Shown here: piece by piece, positions 8,036 through 15,800 of the stretch
How the letters are laid out: each line of letters begins with the position of its first letter
How positions within the stretch are numbered: the stretch's first letter is position 1
Source: Methanomassiliicoccaceae archaeon UBA472
GTDB taxonomy: Archaea > Thermoplasmatota > Thermoplasmata > Methanomassiliicoccales > UBA472
Direction: 5' to 3'
DNA length: 64,000 nucleotides
NCBI GenBank assembly: GCA_002497075.1
Contig: DAML01000030.1
Coordinates: 52,698-116,697, forward strand
The notes under the pieces: generated by a model
What the model saw: the letters and a program-made list of their open reading frames with translations, nothing else
What the model was told of the DNA's origin: nothing
Databases searched by the model: none
Position numbers and translations under genes: made by a program

Positions 8036-9616
8036 ATGGGTACCTTTCCGAAGACCTTCGTTCTGCCGATACTGATGTTGTTCATCTTGCTGATGCCATT
8101 CCTTGCGTTGGTACCGGGCGAGGTCTCTGCCCTCACGGACGGGGATTACGAGTACGAGATCACCGGCGATCCGGCGGTGGCGGCCATCACCAGGTACACC
8201 GGGGCCGGGGGAGCGGTGTCCATTCCGGCCACGTTGGGAGGATATTCCACGGCGATAATCCGTCATGACGCGTTCAACTACGGTAACGGTGTGTTCACCA
8301 CATCGGTCATCATACCAGGCAGCGTTCACACCGTCGAGAACTACGCCTTCGCCAACTGCGACGATCTCGTGGTGGTCTCCATAGGCAGCGGCGTTTCCTC
8401 GGTTGGTGAGGCCGCGTTCTACAACTGTCATAATCTGGAGGCCATACAGGTCCACCTGAGCAATCCCATCTATTCCAGCATTAACGGTATCCTATATGAC
8501 GAGGCGATCACAGCACTGATAAAGTGCCCCTCGGCCAAGTCGGGGGATATGACCGTACCGGACACCGTGACCTCCCTCCATGATGGAAGCTTTGACGATT
8601 GCCGGTTCATCGAGAATCTGGCCTTAGGCAGTGGGCTGACCGAGATCGGTGATTACATGTTCGAGAGCGCTGACGACCTGAAGACCGTGACGTTCTCATC
8701 TGGCAGTCAGCTGCATACCATCGGCGAGAGGGCGTTCAGTGAATGCGAGAGCCTGGAGTCCTTCGATATACCGTCCGGATTGAGGACGATCGCCGACGGC
8801 GCCTTCCAGAACTGCAAATCCCTCGCCGCGTTCGACCTTCCATCCGGCCTTGAGAGCATCGGCAGGGGTACGTTCGCCGGTTGCACGTCCCTGGCCAACC
8901 TGACCATTCCGGCTAGCGTGGTGGATATTGGTCCGTACGCGTTCGCCCAATGCGATAGCCTGGCCTGGATCGATGTGGATCCTGACAATGATGACTTCCG
9001 GAGCATTGATGGAGTTATGTACAATAAGACCGCCACCGTCCTTTTACAGTGCCCGAGCGGGAAGACGGGAAATCTGACCATCCCGGACAGCGTGATCGAG
9101 GTAGCCATGCTCTCCGTGGCCGGAAGCAGCATCACCGCCGTGAAGATCGGGGACGGAGTGGAGAGCATAGGTGTCATGTCCTTCTACCTATGCACCAAAT
9201 TGAAAACGGTGGAGATGGGGGACAGTGTGGAGATCATTGGCACGTCGGCGTTCGCAGGCTGCAAGCTCCTACGGGCGATCGAGATACCTGCCACCATGGT
9301 GGATATCCAGCCATATGCCTTCGGCGACTGCCTGAGCCTGAGCAACATCACCTTTATCGGCTTTTCCGACCAGATAGGGGTGGGGGCAGATTGGATAATA
9401 CAAACTCCGCCCGAACTGCGCGGCCACGCCCCGGCCGGTTCCGAGTTCCCCGAAACCGGGACTACGTACTATGGGCTGCTAATGGGCACGAACGTCGGCG
9501 AGATGCCGCATGAGAAGGACTTGACCGAGACGTATCTCCTGCTGGCCATCACCCTACTGGTAGCGATAATAGTAATGCTCGTCGTCCTGATGTTACTCAA
9601 AATAAAACGAGGTTGA
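8036..9616 (+). CDS. Secreted, membrane-anchored BspA-type leucine-rich repeat protein
   Basis: A 526-residue surface protein. Residues 8-32 form a signal peptide or N-terminal helix ending in VSA. The body is a chain of about twelve BspA/LRR_5 repeats of 21-24 residues with the pattern IG.. AF..C.SL..(I/F).IP..L..I (for example AFSECESLESFDIPSGLRTI), interrupted twice by IDGVMYN/INGILYD insertions. A hydrophobic helix (about 500-521) and a KIKRG tail anchor the C-terminus. Related proteins in gut-associated microbes bind host or microbial surfaces, so adhesion here is an inference. The gene is monocistronic, with tRNA-Leu converging on its end. Confidence 0.85.
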   Translation: MGTFPKTFVLPILMLFILLMPFLALVPGEVSALTDGDYEYEITGDPAVAAITRYTGAGGAVSIPATLGGYSTAIIRHDAFNYGNGVFTTSVIIPGSVHTVENYAFANCDDLVVVSIGSGVSSVGEAAFYNCHNLEAIQVHLSNPIYSSINGILYDEAITALIKCPSAKSGDMTVPDTVTSLHDGSFDDCRFIENLALGSGLTEIGDYMFESADDLKTVTFSSGSQLHTIGERAFSECESLESFDIPSGLRTIADGAFQNCKSLAAFDLPSGLESIGRGTFAGCTSLANLTIPASVVDIGPYAFAQCDSLAWIDVDPDNDDFRSIDGVMYNKTATVLLQCPSGKTGNLTIPDSVIEVAMLSVAGSSITAVKIGDGVESIGVMSFYLCTKLKTVEMGDSVEIIGTSAFAGCKLLRAIEIPATMVDIQPYAFGDCLSLSNITFIGFSDQIGVGADWIIQTPPELRGHAPAGSEFPETGTTYYGLLMGTNVGEMPHEKDLTETYLLLAITLLVAIIVMLVVLMLLKIKRG

Positions 9617-9651
9617 AGGCACTAGTGAGCGCTCAAGTAAAGGAAGAAAAG

Positions 9652-9735
9652 TGCAGGGGAAGGGATTTGAACCCTCGGACCACTAAGGACTAGACCCTGA
9701 ATCTAGCGCCGTTGGCCAGGCTTGGCTACCCCTGC
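9652..9735 (-). tRNA. tRNA-Leu (CAG)
   Basis: An 84-nt gene on the minus strand. The acceptor stem GCAGGGG pairs with CCCCTGC and the discriminator base is A. The anticodon loop TTCAGGG between CTAGA and TCTAG gives anticodon CAG. The long variable arm expected of tRNA-Leu is present, as is the T-arm GGTTCAAATCC. CCA is not encoded and there is no intron. Confidence 0.93.
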
Positions 9736-9772
9736 CTAGGATTAAGGCGATTGGTATTTTGCTACTAATACC

Positions 9773-10315
9773 TTATGCCCCTCCCTGGGGCGGATGCATG
9801 GCGAACCAGTCGCTGGCCAGTATGGCCATCATCACGTCGTCGATGACGCGCCCGTTCTTGGTCCGATACTGCTTCATGAGCCCTTCGACATGAAAGCCGC
9901 ATTTCTTGTACGCGTGCTGCGCCCTATGATTTTCGGAATCGGTGATGAGATCGACGCGGCGCATGCCCAGCTCCTCGAAGCAGTAGCGCAGCAATGTCGT
10001 GATGGCATCGCTGCCGTAGCCCTTACCCCAGTGGTCCTTCTCCCCGATCATTATACCAATGGTGACCCGGCGGTACCTCCAGACGATCTCCTCCATGCCG
10101 ATGTTGCCTATCGGCCGACCGTCCTTGGTAAGGATGGTGAAGGCGATCTTCCCCTCCCGGCGCAGCCTATCCACCCATCCGTGCTCCATCTCCGTGCTGA
10201 ACGGGGGGTCGGCCTTCAGCCATTGCGTCACCTCCGGGTCGTTGATCCACTTGACGTACATCGGAACGTACGCTCGTTCCGCCGCCACCAGGTCCACCTT
10301 CTCCCCGCTCAGCAT
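9773..10315 (-). CDS. GNAT acetyltransferase, RimJ/RimL-like
   Basis: A 180-residue N-acetyltransferase of the Acetyltransf_3 type. MLSGEKVDLVAAERAYVP with KWINDPEVTQWL is the standard opening. GIMIGEKDHWGKGYGSDAI holds the acetyl-CoA loop and AQHAYKKCGFHVEG the C-terminal strand. These enzymes acetylate protein N-termini, amino sugars or small amines; the substrate is not evident. I start it at the ATG at 10315, which overlaps the upstream GNAT stop by 7 nt, rather than 16 codons further upstream inside that gene. Confidence 0.85.
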   Translation of the reverse strand: MLSGEKVDLVAAERAYVPMYVKWINDPEVTQWLKADPPFSTEMEHGWVDRLRREGKIAFTILTKDGRPIGNIGMEEIVWRYRRVTIGIMIGEKDHWGKGYGSDAITTLLRYCFEELGMRRVDLITDSENHRAQHAYKKCGFHVEGLMKQYRTKNGRVIDDVMMAILASDWFAMHPPQGGA

Positions 10316-10839
10316 GGCCTGGCCTCCGCCGACAGCAGCGAAAGAAGGACCGAGTCCTGCCACGTCCCCTCACCGAAATGGTCCTGGCGCAGTACACCCT
10401 CTTCCCTGAAGCCAACTTTACGGAAGTGATCGAGCAGACCCTTCTCCCTGGCCGGGATCCTTGTCCACAGGCGGTGCAGTCCCTGGGAGTTGAAGGCGTA
10501 TCCGACGGCCAGTATCAAAGCCTCCGTTACAAGCTCCTCGTCGCCCTTTTCCCCCCAGATCAGGGAAATCTGCGCGGAATCGCTCATCGGCTGGAGGTGA
10601 GCCAGCTCTATGAGCCCCATCGGTCTCTCCTTTCTAAGCTCTACGATCACCAGGTCGAAGCGGGAAGGTTGTGCCAGCAGTTCCTTGATCAGGTCCTGCA
10701 CCTGCTCCAGGCTGTAGGCGGGCTTCCAGGTCGGGCGTCCAGAGGCCCTGCGCACCCGGGGGTCGTTCAGCCATTTGTATAACGCCAGCTCGTCTGTTGT
10801 CTGCAAAGGCACCAACCCGACCAAATCCCCACCTAGCAT
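10309..10839 (-). CDS. GNAT acetyltransferase (second of a tandem pair)
   Basis: A 176-residue protein of the same family as its downstream neighbour. It opens LVGLVPLQTTDELALYKWLNDPRV and ends with DHFRKVGFREEGVLRQDHF, but its acetyl-CoA loop (LIWGEKGDEELVTEALILAV) is degenerate compared with the usual RGxGxG. It may therefore bind the cofactor weakly or act in a heterodimer with the overlapping partner; this is inference. Its promoter at 10858-10869 copies that of the TSUP gene. Confidence 0.8.
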   Translation of the reverse strand: MLGGDLVGLVPLQTTDELALYKWLNDPRVRRASGRPTWKPAYSLEQVQDLIKELLAQPSRFDLVIVELRKERPMGLIELAHLQPMSDSAQISLIWGEKGDEELVTEALILAVGYAFNSQGLHRLWTRIPAREKGLLDHFRKVGFREEGVLRQDHFGEGTWQDSVLLSLLSAEARPC

Positions 10840-10857
10840 GCGGATTTGATTGCCAGA

Positions 10858-10869
10858 CTAGGACATAAT
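10858..10869 (-). promoter_or_regulatory. Core promoter ATTATG-T-CCTAG of the GNAT pair
   Basis: On the minus strand ATTATGTCCTAG ends about 19 nt before the ATG at 10839, with ATTATG centred 27.5 nt upstream. It is identical in sequence and spacing to the element at 619-630. Confidence 0.5.
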
Positions 10870-10930
10870 CCTATTGCCGCTGAGACGTAAAAATCACAAA
10901 GATGATTTATGGGGAGTGGCATGGCCGAGC

Positions 10931-11563
10931 ATGGACCTGAAGATCGTGCTTTTAGGACCTCCGGGATCGGGCAAGGGAACGCAGACCGAGAGGCTGGTAG
11001 CTGAGTTCGGTTTCACCAAGATATCCACCGGGGACCTGCTGCGCGAAGCGGTCCGCAACGGGACGGAGCTCGGAACGAAGGCGAAGTCATTCATGGACGC
11101 CGGAAAGCTGGTCCCGGACGACCTGGTGGTCGGACTCATCCGGGAGAAGCTGAAGGGCCTGAAGGGCGGCGTGCTGCTGGACGGGTTCCCCCGCTCCCTG
11201 GAGCAGGCCAAGGCCTTGGACGAGTTCTTCAAAGTGGAGATGGCCGTCGATCTGGAGGTGGACCAGGAAGCCTTGATAAAGCGCCTCACGGAGAGAAGGT
11301 CCTGCCGCGCCTGCAATGCCGTGTTCCATCTGGAGTTCAACAAGCCGAAGAAGGACGGCGTCTGCGACAAGTGCGGCGGAGAGCTGTACCAGAGGAGCGA
11401 CGACACGGAGAAGGTGGTTCGGGAACGCTTCAACACCTACACCGAGCGCACCGCGCCGTTGACCGAGTTCTACCGCAAGAAGGGAGTGCTCAAGTCCGTG
11501 GACGGCATGGGCGCGATAGACGATGTTTATAAGCGGATATCGGCGGTCATCAAGGCTGCCTGA
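10931..11563 (+). CDS. adk: Adenylate kinase, long-lid zinc type
   Basis: A 210-residue enzyme that interconverts ATP, AMP and ADP in the cytoplasm. The P-loop GPPGSGKGT lies at residues 8-16, with the AMP-binding STGDLLREA and DGFPRSLEQA after it. The lid carries Cys125, Cys128, Cys145 and Cys148, so it is the zinc-bearing long-lid form common in bacteria rather than the trimeric archaeal AdkA. I choose the ATG at 10931 because the P-loop strand starts there and a TTTATG box lies 25 nt upstream. An in-frame extension of 19 codons is less likely. Confidence 0.93.
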   Translation: MDLKIVLLGPPGSGKGTQTERLVAEFGFTKISTGDLLREAVRNGTELGTKAKSFMDAGKLVPDDLVVGLIREKLKGLKGGVLLDGFPRSLEQAKALDEFFKVEMAVDLEVDQEALIKRLTERRSCRACNAVFHLEFNKPKKDGVCDKCGGELYQRSDDTEKVVRERFNTYTERTAPLTEFYRKKGVLKSVDGMGAIDDVYKRISAVIKAA

Positions 11564-11617
11564 ACCATCTTCCTGCGAAAAGGTTAAGACCAGGGATTAA
11601 TTACCACCGTTTCGCAC

Positions 11618-11690
11618 AGCCCCGTAGTGTAGCGGTCAATCATGCGGGATTCTGGATCCTGCGACGGCAGTTCGAATCTGCCCGGGGCTA
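11618..11690 (+). tRNA. tRNA-Gln (CTG)
   Basis: A 73-nt gene. The acceptor stem AGCCCCG pairs with CGGGGCT, with A as discriminator. The anticodon stem CGGGA/TCCTG encloses TTCTGGA, giving anticodon CTG. The T-arm GGCAGTTCGAATCTGCC is complete. CCA is not encoded and there is no intron. It converges with the PhoU/TrkA-C operon. Confidence 0.93.
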
Positions 11691-11699
11691 CTCCTTCTC

Positions 11700-12278
11700 C
11701 TACGGCTCTTCCAGACGTTCCTCGCCCGAGCACAGGTCCTGGAAGTACTTCTCGGCGTCCGGCGGTCCGCGGGAGATGACCACATCTCCGACCTCCAGGA
11801 CGGCGTTCTTGTCCGGTCCGTAAAGGTACTTGCGCCCCCTTTTTACAGCCACTACCCACATACCGCTCTGGCTGGCCAGTCTCATCTTGCCCAGTCCTTT
11901 CCCGACCAGGTCCGAGCCCGGTTTGATCTCGGCCAAGGTGATCGTGGTGTCGGCGTCCTTGATGCTCAAGCGGATGACTGGATGCGGTTCATCATCGTGG
12001 ATGGTGACCATGGCGATCTGCATCGCCGCGTCCGATATCTCCTCCACTGCCGCGGCCAGCTTGATAGCGGTGAATGCCTTTCCCTCGTCCCGGTCCTGCA
12101 TCACCCGGGAGATGGCCTGGCGCTGTATGTCGTTGGCCAGTTCGTCCAGCATCTCCTCCATCAGGATGACCTCCTCGGCGATCTCCTTGTTGTTGTAGAG
12201 CAAGGACGAATACGCCAGATCGATCATCAGTTCGGAGGAGTCCTTTAGCTCCAGCAGCATCTCGTCCAGCTGGTCCAT
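11700..12278 (-). CDS. PhoU-like / TrkA-C domain regulatory protein (second of pair)
   Basis: A 192-residue cytoplasmic protein. The N-terminal half is a PhoU-like helical bundle (SSELMIDLAYSSLLYNNKEIAEEVILMEE) and the C-terminal half (about 110-185) a TrkA-C/RCK-C ligand-binding domain with GVWVVAVKRG-like and VGDVVISRG strands. Such pairs act as regulatory subunits of cation channels and transporters, sensing nucleotides or ions. The ATG at 12278 shares a base with the stop of its paralogue upstream. It is divergent from the MgtE-like gene, which points to control of Mg2+ or another cation. Confidence 0.82.
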   Translation of the reverse strand: MDQLDEMLLELKDSSELMIDLAYSSLLYNNKEIAEEVILMEEMLDELANDIQRQAISRVMQDRDEGKAFTAIKLAAAVEEISDAAMQIAMVTIHDDEPHPVIRLSIKDADTTITLAEIKPGSDLVGKGLGKMRLASQSGMWVVAVKRGRKYLYGPDKNAVLEVGDVVISRGPPDAEKYFQDLCSGEERLEEP

Positions 12279-12928
12279 CAGTCTTCCTCCTCCTCTTCGT
12301 CCGGGTACACCGGCCATTTCTCGTCGCCGTTGGCGAACGAACGTAAGATATCGTAACCGTCGTCGGTGCCGCGCACGATCAAGGTGTCCCCGGCCTTAAG
12401 CTTGGTCTCTTCCTCCGGGTCGTAGATCCAGCGTTTCCCGCGCTTGATGGCGATGATGCGCATTCCCGTTTCCGACTCCACTCCCAGGTCGCCTATCTGG
12501 CGCCCGACCATGTCCGAGACGTCGGCCAGGACAAGGCGTTTTATCTTCTCTTCGGCTTCCCTCAGGATGAAGGTCAGGAACGGCCGCTTGTCCACCTCGC
12601 ACTCCATGAGCTTGACGATGTCCCCGGCGGCGTTCGATATGCGCCTGGAGGCGGCGGCCACCTCCAGCAAGGACGATAGTTTCGTAGCGTCCTTGTGGGT
12701 GCGCGCGGAGAGCATGGCCTTGATGCGGATGTTCTTGCTCAGCTCTTCCATGTCCTCCTCGAGGTTCTTTACTTCCTCAGCTATCTCCTCGCTGTCAAAC
12801 ATGATTGATGCGTAGGCCAGGTCGACCATTATCTCCGAGATGTCCTTCATCTCGGTGAGGATCTCCCTGACCGTGGCGTGAGCCAGGTCGTACTTGTCCA
12901 GACGTTGCTCCCTTCCAAGGTCATACAT
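12278..12928 (-). CDS. PhoU-like / TrkA-C domain regulatory protein (first of pair)
   Basis: A 216-residue paralogue of the downstream protein: a PhoU-like bundle (SEIMVDLAYASIMFDSEEIAEEV) followed by TrkA-C (GMRIIAIKRGKRWIYDPEEE, AGDTLIVRGTDDGYD) and an acidic tail. The two genes overlap and probably make a heteromeric regulator. The duplication with retained order matches archaeal sets in which one pair serves one MgtE/SLC41-type channel. Confidence 0.82.
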   Translation of the reverse strand: MYDLGREQRLDKYDLAHATVREILTEMKDISEIMVDLAYASIMFDSEEIAEEVKNLEEDMEELSKNIRIKAMLSARTHKDATKLSSLLEVAAASRRISNAAGDIVKLMECEVDKRPFLTFILREAEEKIKRLVLADVSDMVGRQIGDLGVESETGMRIIAIKRGKRWIYDPEEETKLKAGDTLIVRGTDDGYDILRSFANGDEKWPVYPDEEEEED

Positions 12929-13136
12929 AAAAAGAACACCTGCGCCGGGTCACGGCGATGGATCTCCAGCTATTGCGGGGGTTGTACAAGGATATCGCTC
13001 GTGACATCTCAGTTGGCCTCACGGGACCACCAGCCTTATGGGGCCTGGCGAACCCGCTGTTCCTTCCTTATGAAAGTAGCCATATATCATCGTTGCGAAA
13101 TCTGAGGAAAAACGGTCTCCAGATTTCCATTTGTAA

Positions 13137-13156
13137 CCATCTGGTCGCACAGATGG
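13137..13156. promoter_or_regulatory. Perfect inverted repeat in the MgtE / PhoU-TrkA divergent promoter
   Basis: CCATCTG and CAGATGG are separated by six bases. The repeat sits just upstream of TTAATATTAATAG (13159-13171), the likely TATA element of the MgtE-like gene starting at 13201. It is a candidate operator. The rest of the 272-bp gap (12929-13200) shows nothing else recognisable apart from a CTAGC/GCTAG repeat next to the start. Confidence 0.45.
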
Positions 13157-13200
13157 CTTAATATTAATAGGGTCAAATCCTACCTCTAGCGGGTGCTAGG

Positions 13201-14433
13201 ATGAGCGGTGCAGTGAAGACTTTCTTCTCCAATAACAAAACGGTCTTCACCCTGGGTTTCACCGCCCTCCTGATCTCGTCGCTCGGCGATATCATGGCCG
13301 GAGTTACGCTCGGTTTCATGACCGACACGCTCGAGCTTCTCCCCGGACTGATGATCCTGATCCCGGCGGCCATTGGGATGCGGGGCAACATCTTCGGAGC
13401 GCTAGGGAGCCGTCTGGGAACGTCCATGCACGTGGGTACGTTCGAGCTGTCCCTGCGCAAGGGAAGCATACTGCGCCAGAACATGGAGGCGTCCCTCATC
13501 CTGACCATGGTCGTCTCGTTCCTAATGGGCTTCCTGGCCAAGGTGGTATCCTCCGCCCTGGGGGTGAACAGCATCAGCATGCAGCAGTTCATCTTCATCT
13601 CCGTTTTCGGCGGGGTGCTGGCCGGGCTGGTCCTGTTGGTGGTGAACGTGGTAGTGGCCAACCTAGGGTTCCGGCGGAACTGGGACATAGACAACATAAG
13701 CGCGCCGCTTCTCACCGCCGCCGGAGATATAGTCACGTTACCGATGCTCTTCCTGGCCGGCATCCTGGTGCTGAACTGGAACGGTGACCTGGCGCACTTG
13801 TTCTACGATATAATGATGGTACTGTTCTTCGCTGTCACCTTATACCTGATCTACGAGGCTCTGTACCGGAGGGACGAGGAGGCCAAGCGCATATTCGTAC
13901 AGAGCTCTCCCGTTCTCGTCATATGCATCCTTCTGGACCTGGGCGCCGGCCTCACCATCGAGGACCAGATCAGCCACCTGGTGGCGTTCCCCGCGCTCCT
14001 GGTGCTCATCCCGCTCTTCCTGCAGAACTGCAATGCCCTGGGCGGAATACTCACCTCGCGCATGTCCTCGCTCCTGCACATGGGCATCATGCTTCCGGGC
14101 AAGGTGCCGGGAAAGGTCAGCTACGAGAACTTCGCCATCATCTACATCTTCGCCCTGTGGGTGTTCACCTTCGTCAGCATAGCCACCCACTTCGTCTGCA
14201 TCGCTCTGGGGCTGGCATCCCCCGGCCTGCTCATCATGATCACCCTGGGCCTGGTGGCCGGACTGGTGACCGTCACCGTGCTGAACTTCCTCTCCTATTA
14301 CGTGGCGGTAACCACCTTCATGTTCTCGCTAGACCCGGACGACCACAGCATTCCCGTGACGTCGTCAGCCATCGATTTCATAGGTTCGCTGGCACTCATG
14401 GCCGCCATAGTCATGCTAGGTCTTTCCGTCTGA
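13201..14433 (+). CDS. MgtE/SLC41-like divalent cation transporter (membrane domains only)
   Basis: A 410-residue membrane protein made of two repeated MgtE membrane domains, each with about five helices. PAAIGMRGNIFGALGSRLG in the first and TAAGDIVTLPMLFLAGI between the halves are the family signatures; FPALLVLIPLFLQNCNALGG starts the second. Bacterial MgtE has one such domain plus cytoplasmic N and CBS domains, which are absent here. The divergent PhoU/TrkA-C proteins probably supply regulation. Magnesium is the likely substrate by family; cobalt or zinc cannot be excluded. Confidence 0.85.
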   Translation: MSGAVKTFFSNNKTVFTLGFTALLISSLGDIMAGVTLGFMTDTLELLPGLMILIPAAIGMRGNIFGALGSRLGTSMHVGTFELSLRKGSILRQNMEASLILTMVVSFLMGFLAKVVSSALGVNSISMQQFIFISVFGGVLAGLVLLVVNVVVANLGFRRNWDIDNISAPLLTAAGDIVTLPMLFLAGILVLNWNGDLAHLFYDIMMVLFFAVTLYLIYEALYRRDEEAKRIFVQSSPVLVICILLDLGAGLTIEDQISHLVAFPALLVLIPLFLQNCNALGGILTSRMSSLLHMGIMLPGKVPGKVSYENFAIIYIFALWVFTFVSIATHFVCIALGLASPGLLIMITLGLVAGLVTVTVLNFLSYYVAVTTFMFSLDPDDHSIPVTSSAIDFIGSLALMAAIVMLGLSV

Positions 14434-14489
14434 TTTGGCACAACTTAATATTCTATGGGACATTCCCTAACTATTCCTGAGGGAGCTGC

Positions 14490-15647
14490 ATGATCGACAG
14501 GGACACCATCCTGGGCAAACTGGAGGCTTACGATCCGGAGAAGATTAAGATCGGGGTGCTCGCCTCGCACTCCGCGCTGGACGTCTGCGATGGCGCGGTG
14601 GAGGAAGGATTCCGCACCCTGGCCGTGTGCCAGGAGGGACGTGATTCCGCTTACACCAAGTACTTCAAGGCCTACCGCGAGAAGGACGGGAAGCTGAGAA
14701 GAGGTATAGTCGACGAAACGTTGATGCTCAAGAAGTTCAAGGACGCTACGAGCGAACAGGTGGTCGACCGTTTGCTCAAGGAGAACGTGCTCTTCGTTCC
14801 CAACCGCTCCTTCACCTCCTACTGCGGCATAGACTCGGTGGAGAACGATTTCTCTGTTCCACTGGTCGGTTCGCGCAACCTGCTCCGCTGCGAGGACCGC
14901 GGCGGCGAGAAGGACTACTACTGGGTTCTGGAGCAGGCTGGAATGCCCTCCCCGCGCAAAGTGAAAAGGCCAGAGGACATAAGCGCTCTGACCATCGTCA
15001 AACTGCACCACAAGCAGAAGAAGCTGGAGCGGGGGTTCTTCACCGCCTCCACTCCTGAGGAGTATTGGGAGAAGGCCAAGAAGCTCATCCGCGACGGGGT
15101 CATCGAGGAAGAGTCGCTGGGAGACGCCCGCATGGAGGAGTACATCATCGGCCCGGTGTTCAACCTGGACTTCTTCTATTCCCCGTTGGAGGAGAAGGGC
15201 TCCCGGATCGAGCTGCTAGGCATCGACTGGCGCTTCGAGTCGTCCCTGGACGGTTTCGTCCGGCTGCCGGCGGAGCAGCAGCTGGCGTTGAACGACAAGC
15301 AGCGCATTCCCGAGTACACCGTCTGCGGGCACAATTCATCCACCATGCGCGAGTCGCTGTTGGACGGGGCGTTCGAGCTCGCGGAGAAGTTCGTCAAGGC
15401 CGCCGAGAAGCACTTCGCTCCCGGCATGATCGGGCCGTTCTGCCTGCAGACCTGCGTGGACAAGGACCTCAAGTTCTTCATTTATGACGTCGCGCCACGC
15501 ATCGGAGGCGGCACGAACGTGCATATGTCGGTCGGACATCCGTACGCCAATTCCCTGTGGCGCCAGAACGTCAGCACCGGTAGGCGCTTGGCCATGGAGG
15601 TCAGACGGGCCATTGAACAAGACCGCGTAGCGGAGATCGTGACCTGA
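14490..15647 (+). CDS. purP: PurP family: formate-dependent AICAR ligase (FAICAR synthetase)
   Basis: A 385-residue ATP-grasp enzyme. PurP uses ATP and free formate to formylate AICAR in archaeal purine synthesis. Family marks are IGVLASHSALDVCDGAVEEGF at the N-terminus (nucleotide site), FVPNRSFTSYCG, VPLVGSRNLLRCED, and the late DVAPRIGGGTNVHM. The usual HGSFV is PNRSFT here, so it could be one of the divergent PurP paralogues found in many archaea. GAGGGAGC precedes the ATG, and TTAATATTC about 40 nt upstream is a likely TATA box. purF lies at 62 kb. Confidence 0.83.
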   Translation: MIDRDTILGKLEAYDPEKIKIGVLASHSALDVCDGAVEEGFRTLAVCQEGRDSAYTKYFKAYREKDGKLRRGIVDETLMLKKFKDATSEQVVDRLLKENVLFVPNRSFTSYCGIDSVENDFSVPLVGSRNLLRCEDRGGEKDYYWVLEQAGMPSPRKVKRPEDISALTIVKLHHKQKKLERGFFTASTPEEYWEKAKKLIRDGVIEEESLGDARMEEYIIGPVFNLDFFYSPLEEKGSRIELLGIDWRFESSLDGFVRLPAEQQLALNDKQRIPEYTVCGHNSSTMRESLLDGAFELAEKFVKAAEKHFAPGMIGPFCLQTCVDKDLKFFIYDVAPRIGGGTNVHMSVGHPYANSLWRQNVSTGRRLAMEVRRAIEQDRVAEIVT

Positions 15648-15719
15648 GCGATACTTCGCAAACCCCTTTTCTATCATTTTTATCATAGTGGCCAGTATTG
15701 TTTTTTCGTTTGGATAACC

Positions 15720-15795
15720 TTTATAAAGAGCAATACTATTCCGAGATAACCCGAGACTCAGTCAGCACTATAGGTGCGCCTATCGTGAGGGAGGG
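15720..15795 (+). promoter_or_regulatory. Promoter and leader of the PKD surface protein
   Basis: A strong TATA box TTTATAAAG (15720-15728) is followed by a leader of about 50 nt with a small ATAGG/CCTAT hairpin (15770-15783) and a near-perfect Shine-Dalgarno GAGGGAGGG (15787-15795) five nt before the ATG. This differs from the leaderless genes around it and suggests high expression. Confidence 0.65.
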
Positions 15796-15800
15796 AAATA

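Noticed and set aside
13173..13196. CTAGC/GCTAG repeat just before the MgtE-like start as a second operator
   Set aside because: Arms of five bases next to the start codon are too short to separate from chance.
12929..13200. Small protein genes in the MgtE / PhoU-TrkA intergenic region
   Set aside because: Short frames exist but lack ribosome sites, domain character and conserved-looking composition; the region reads as a promoter.
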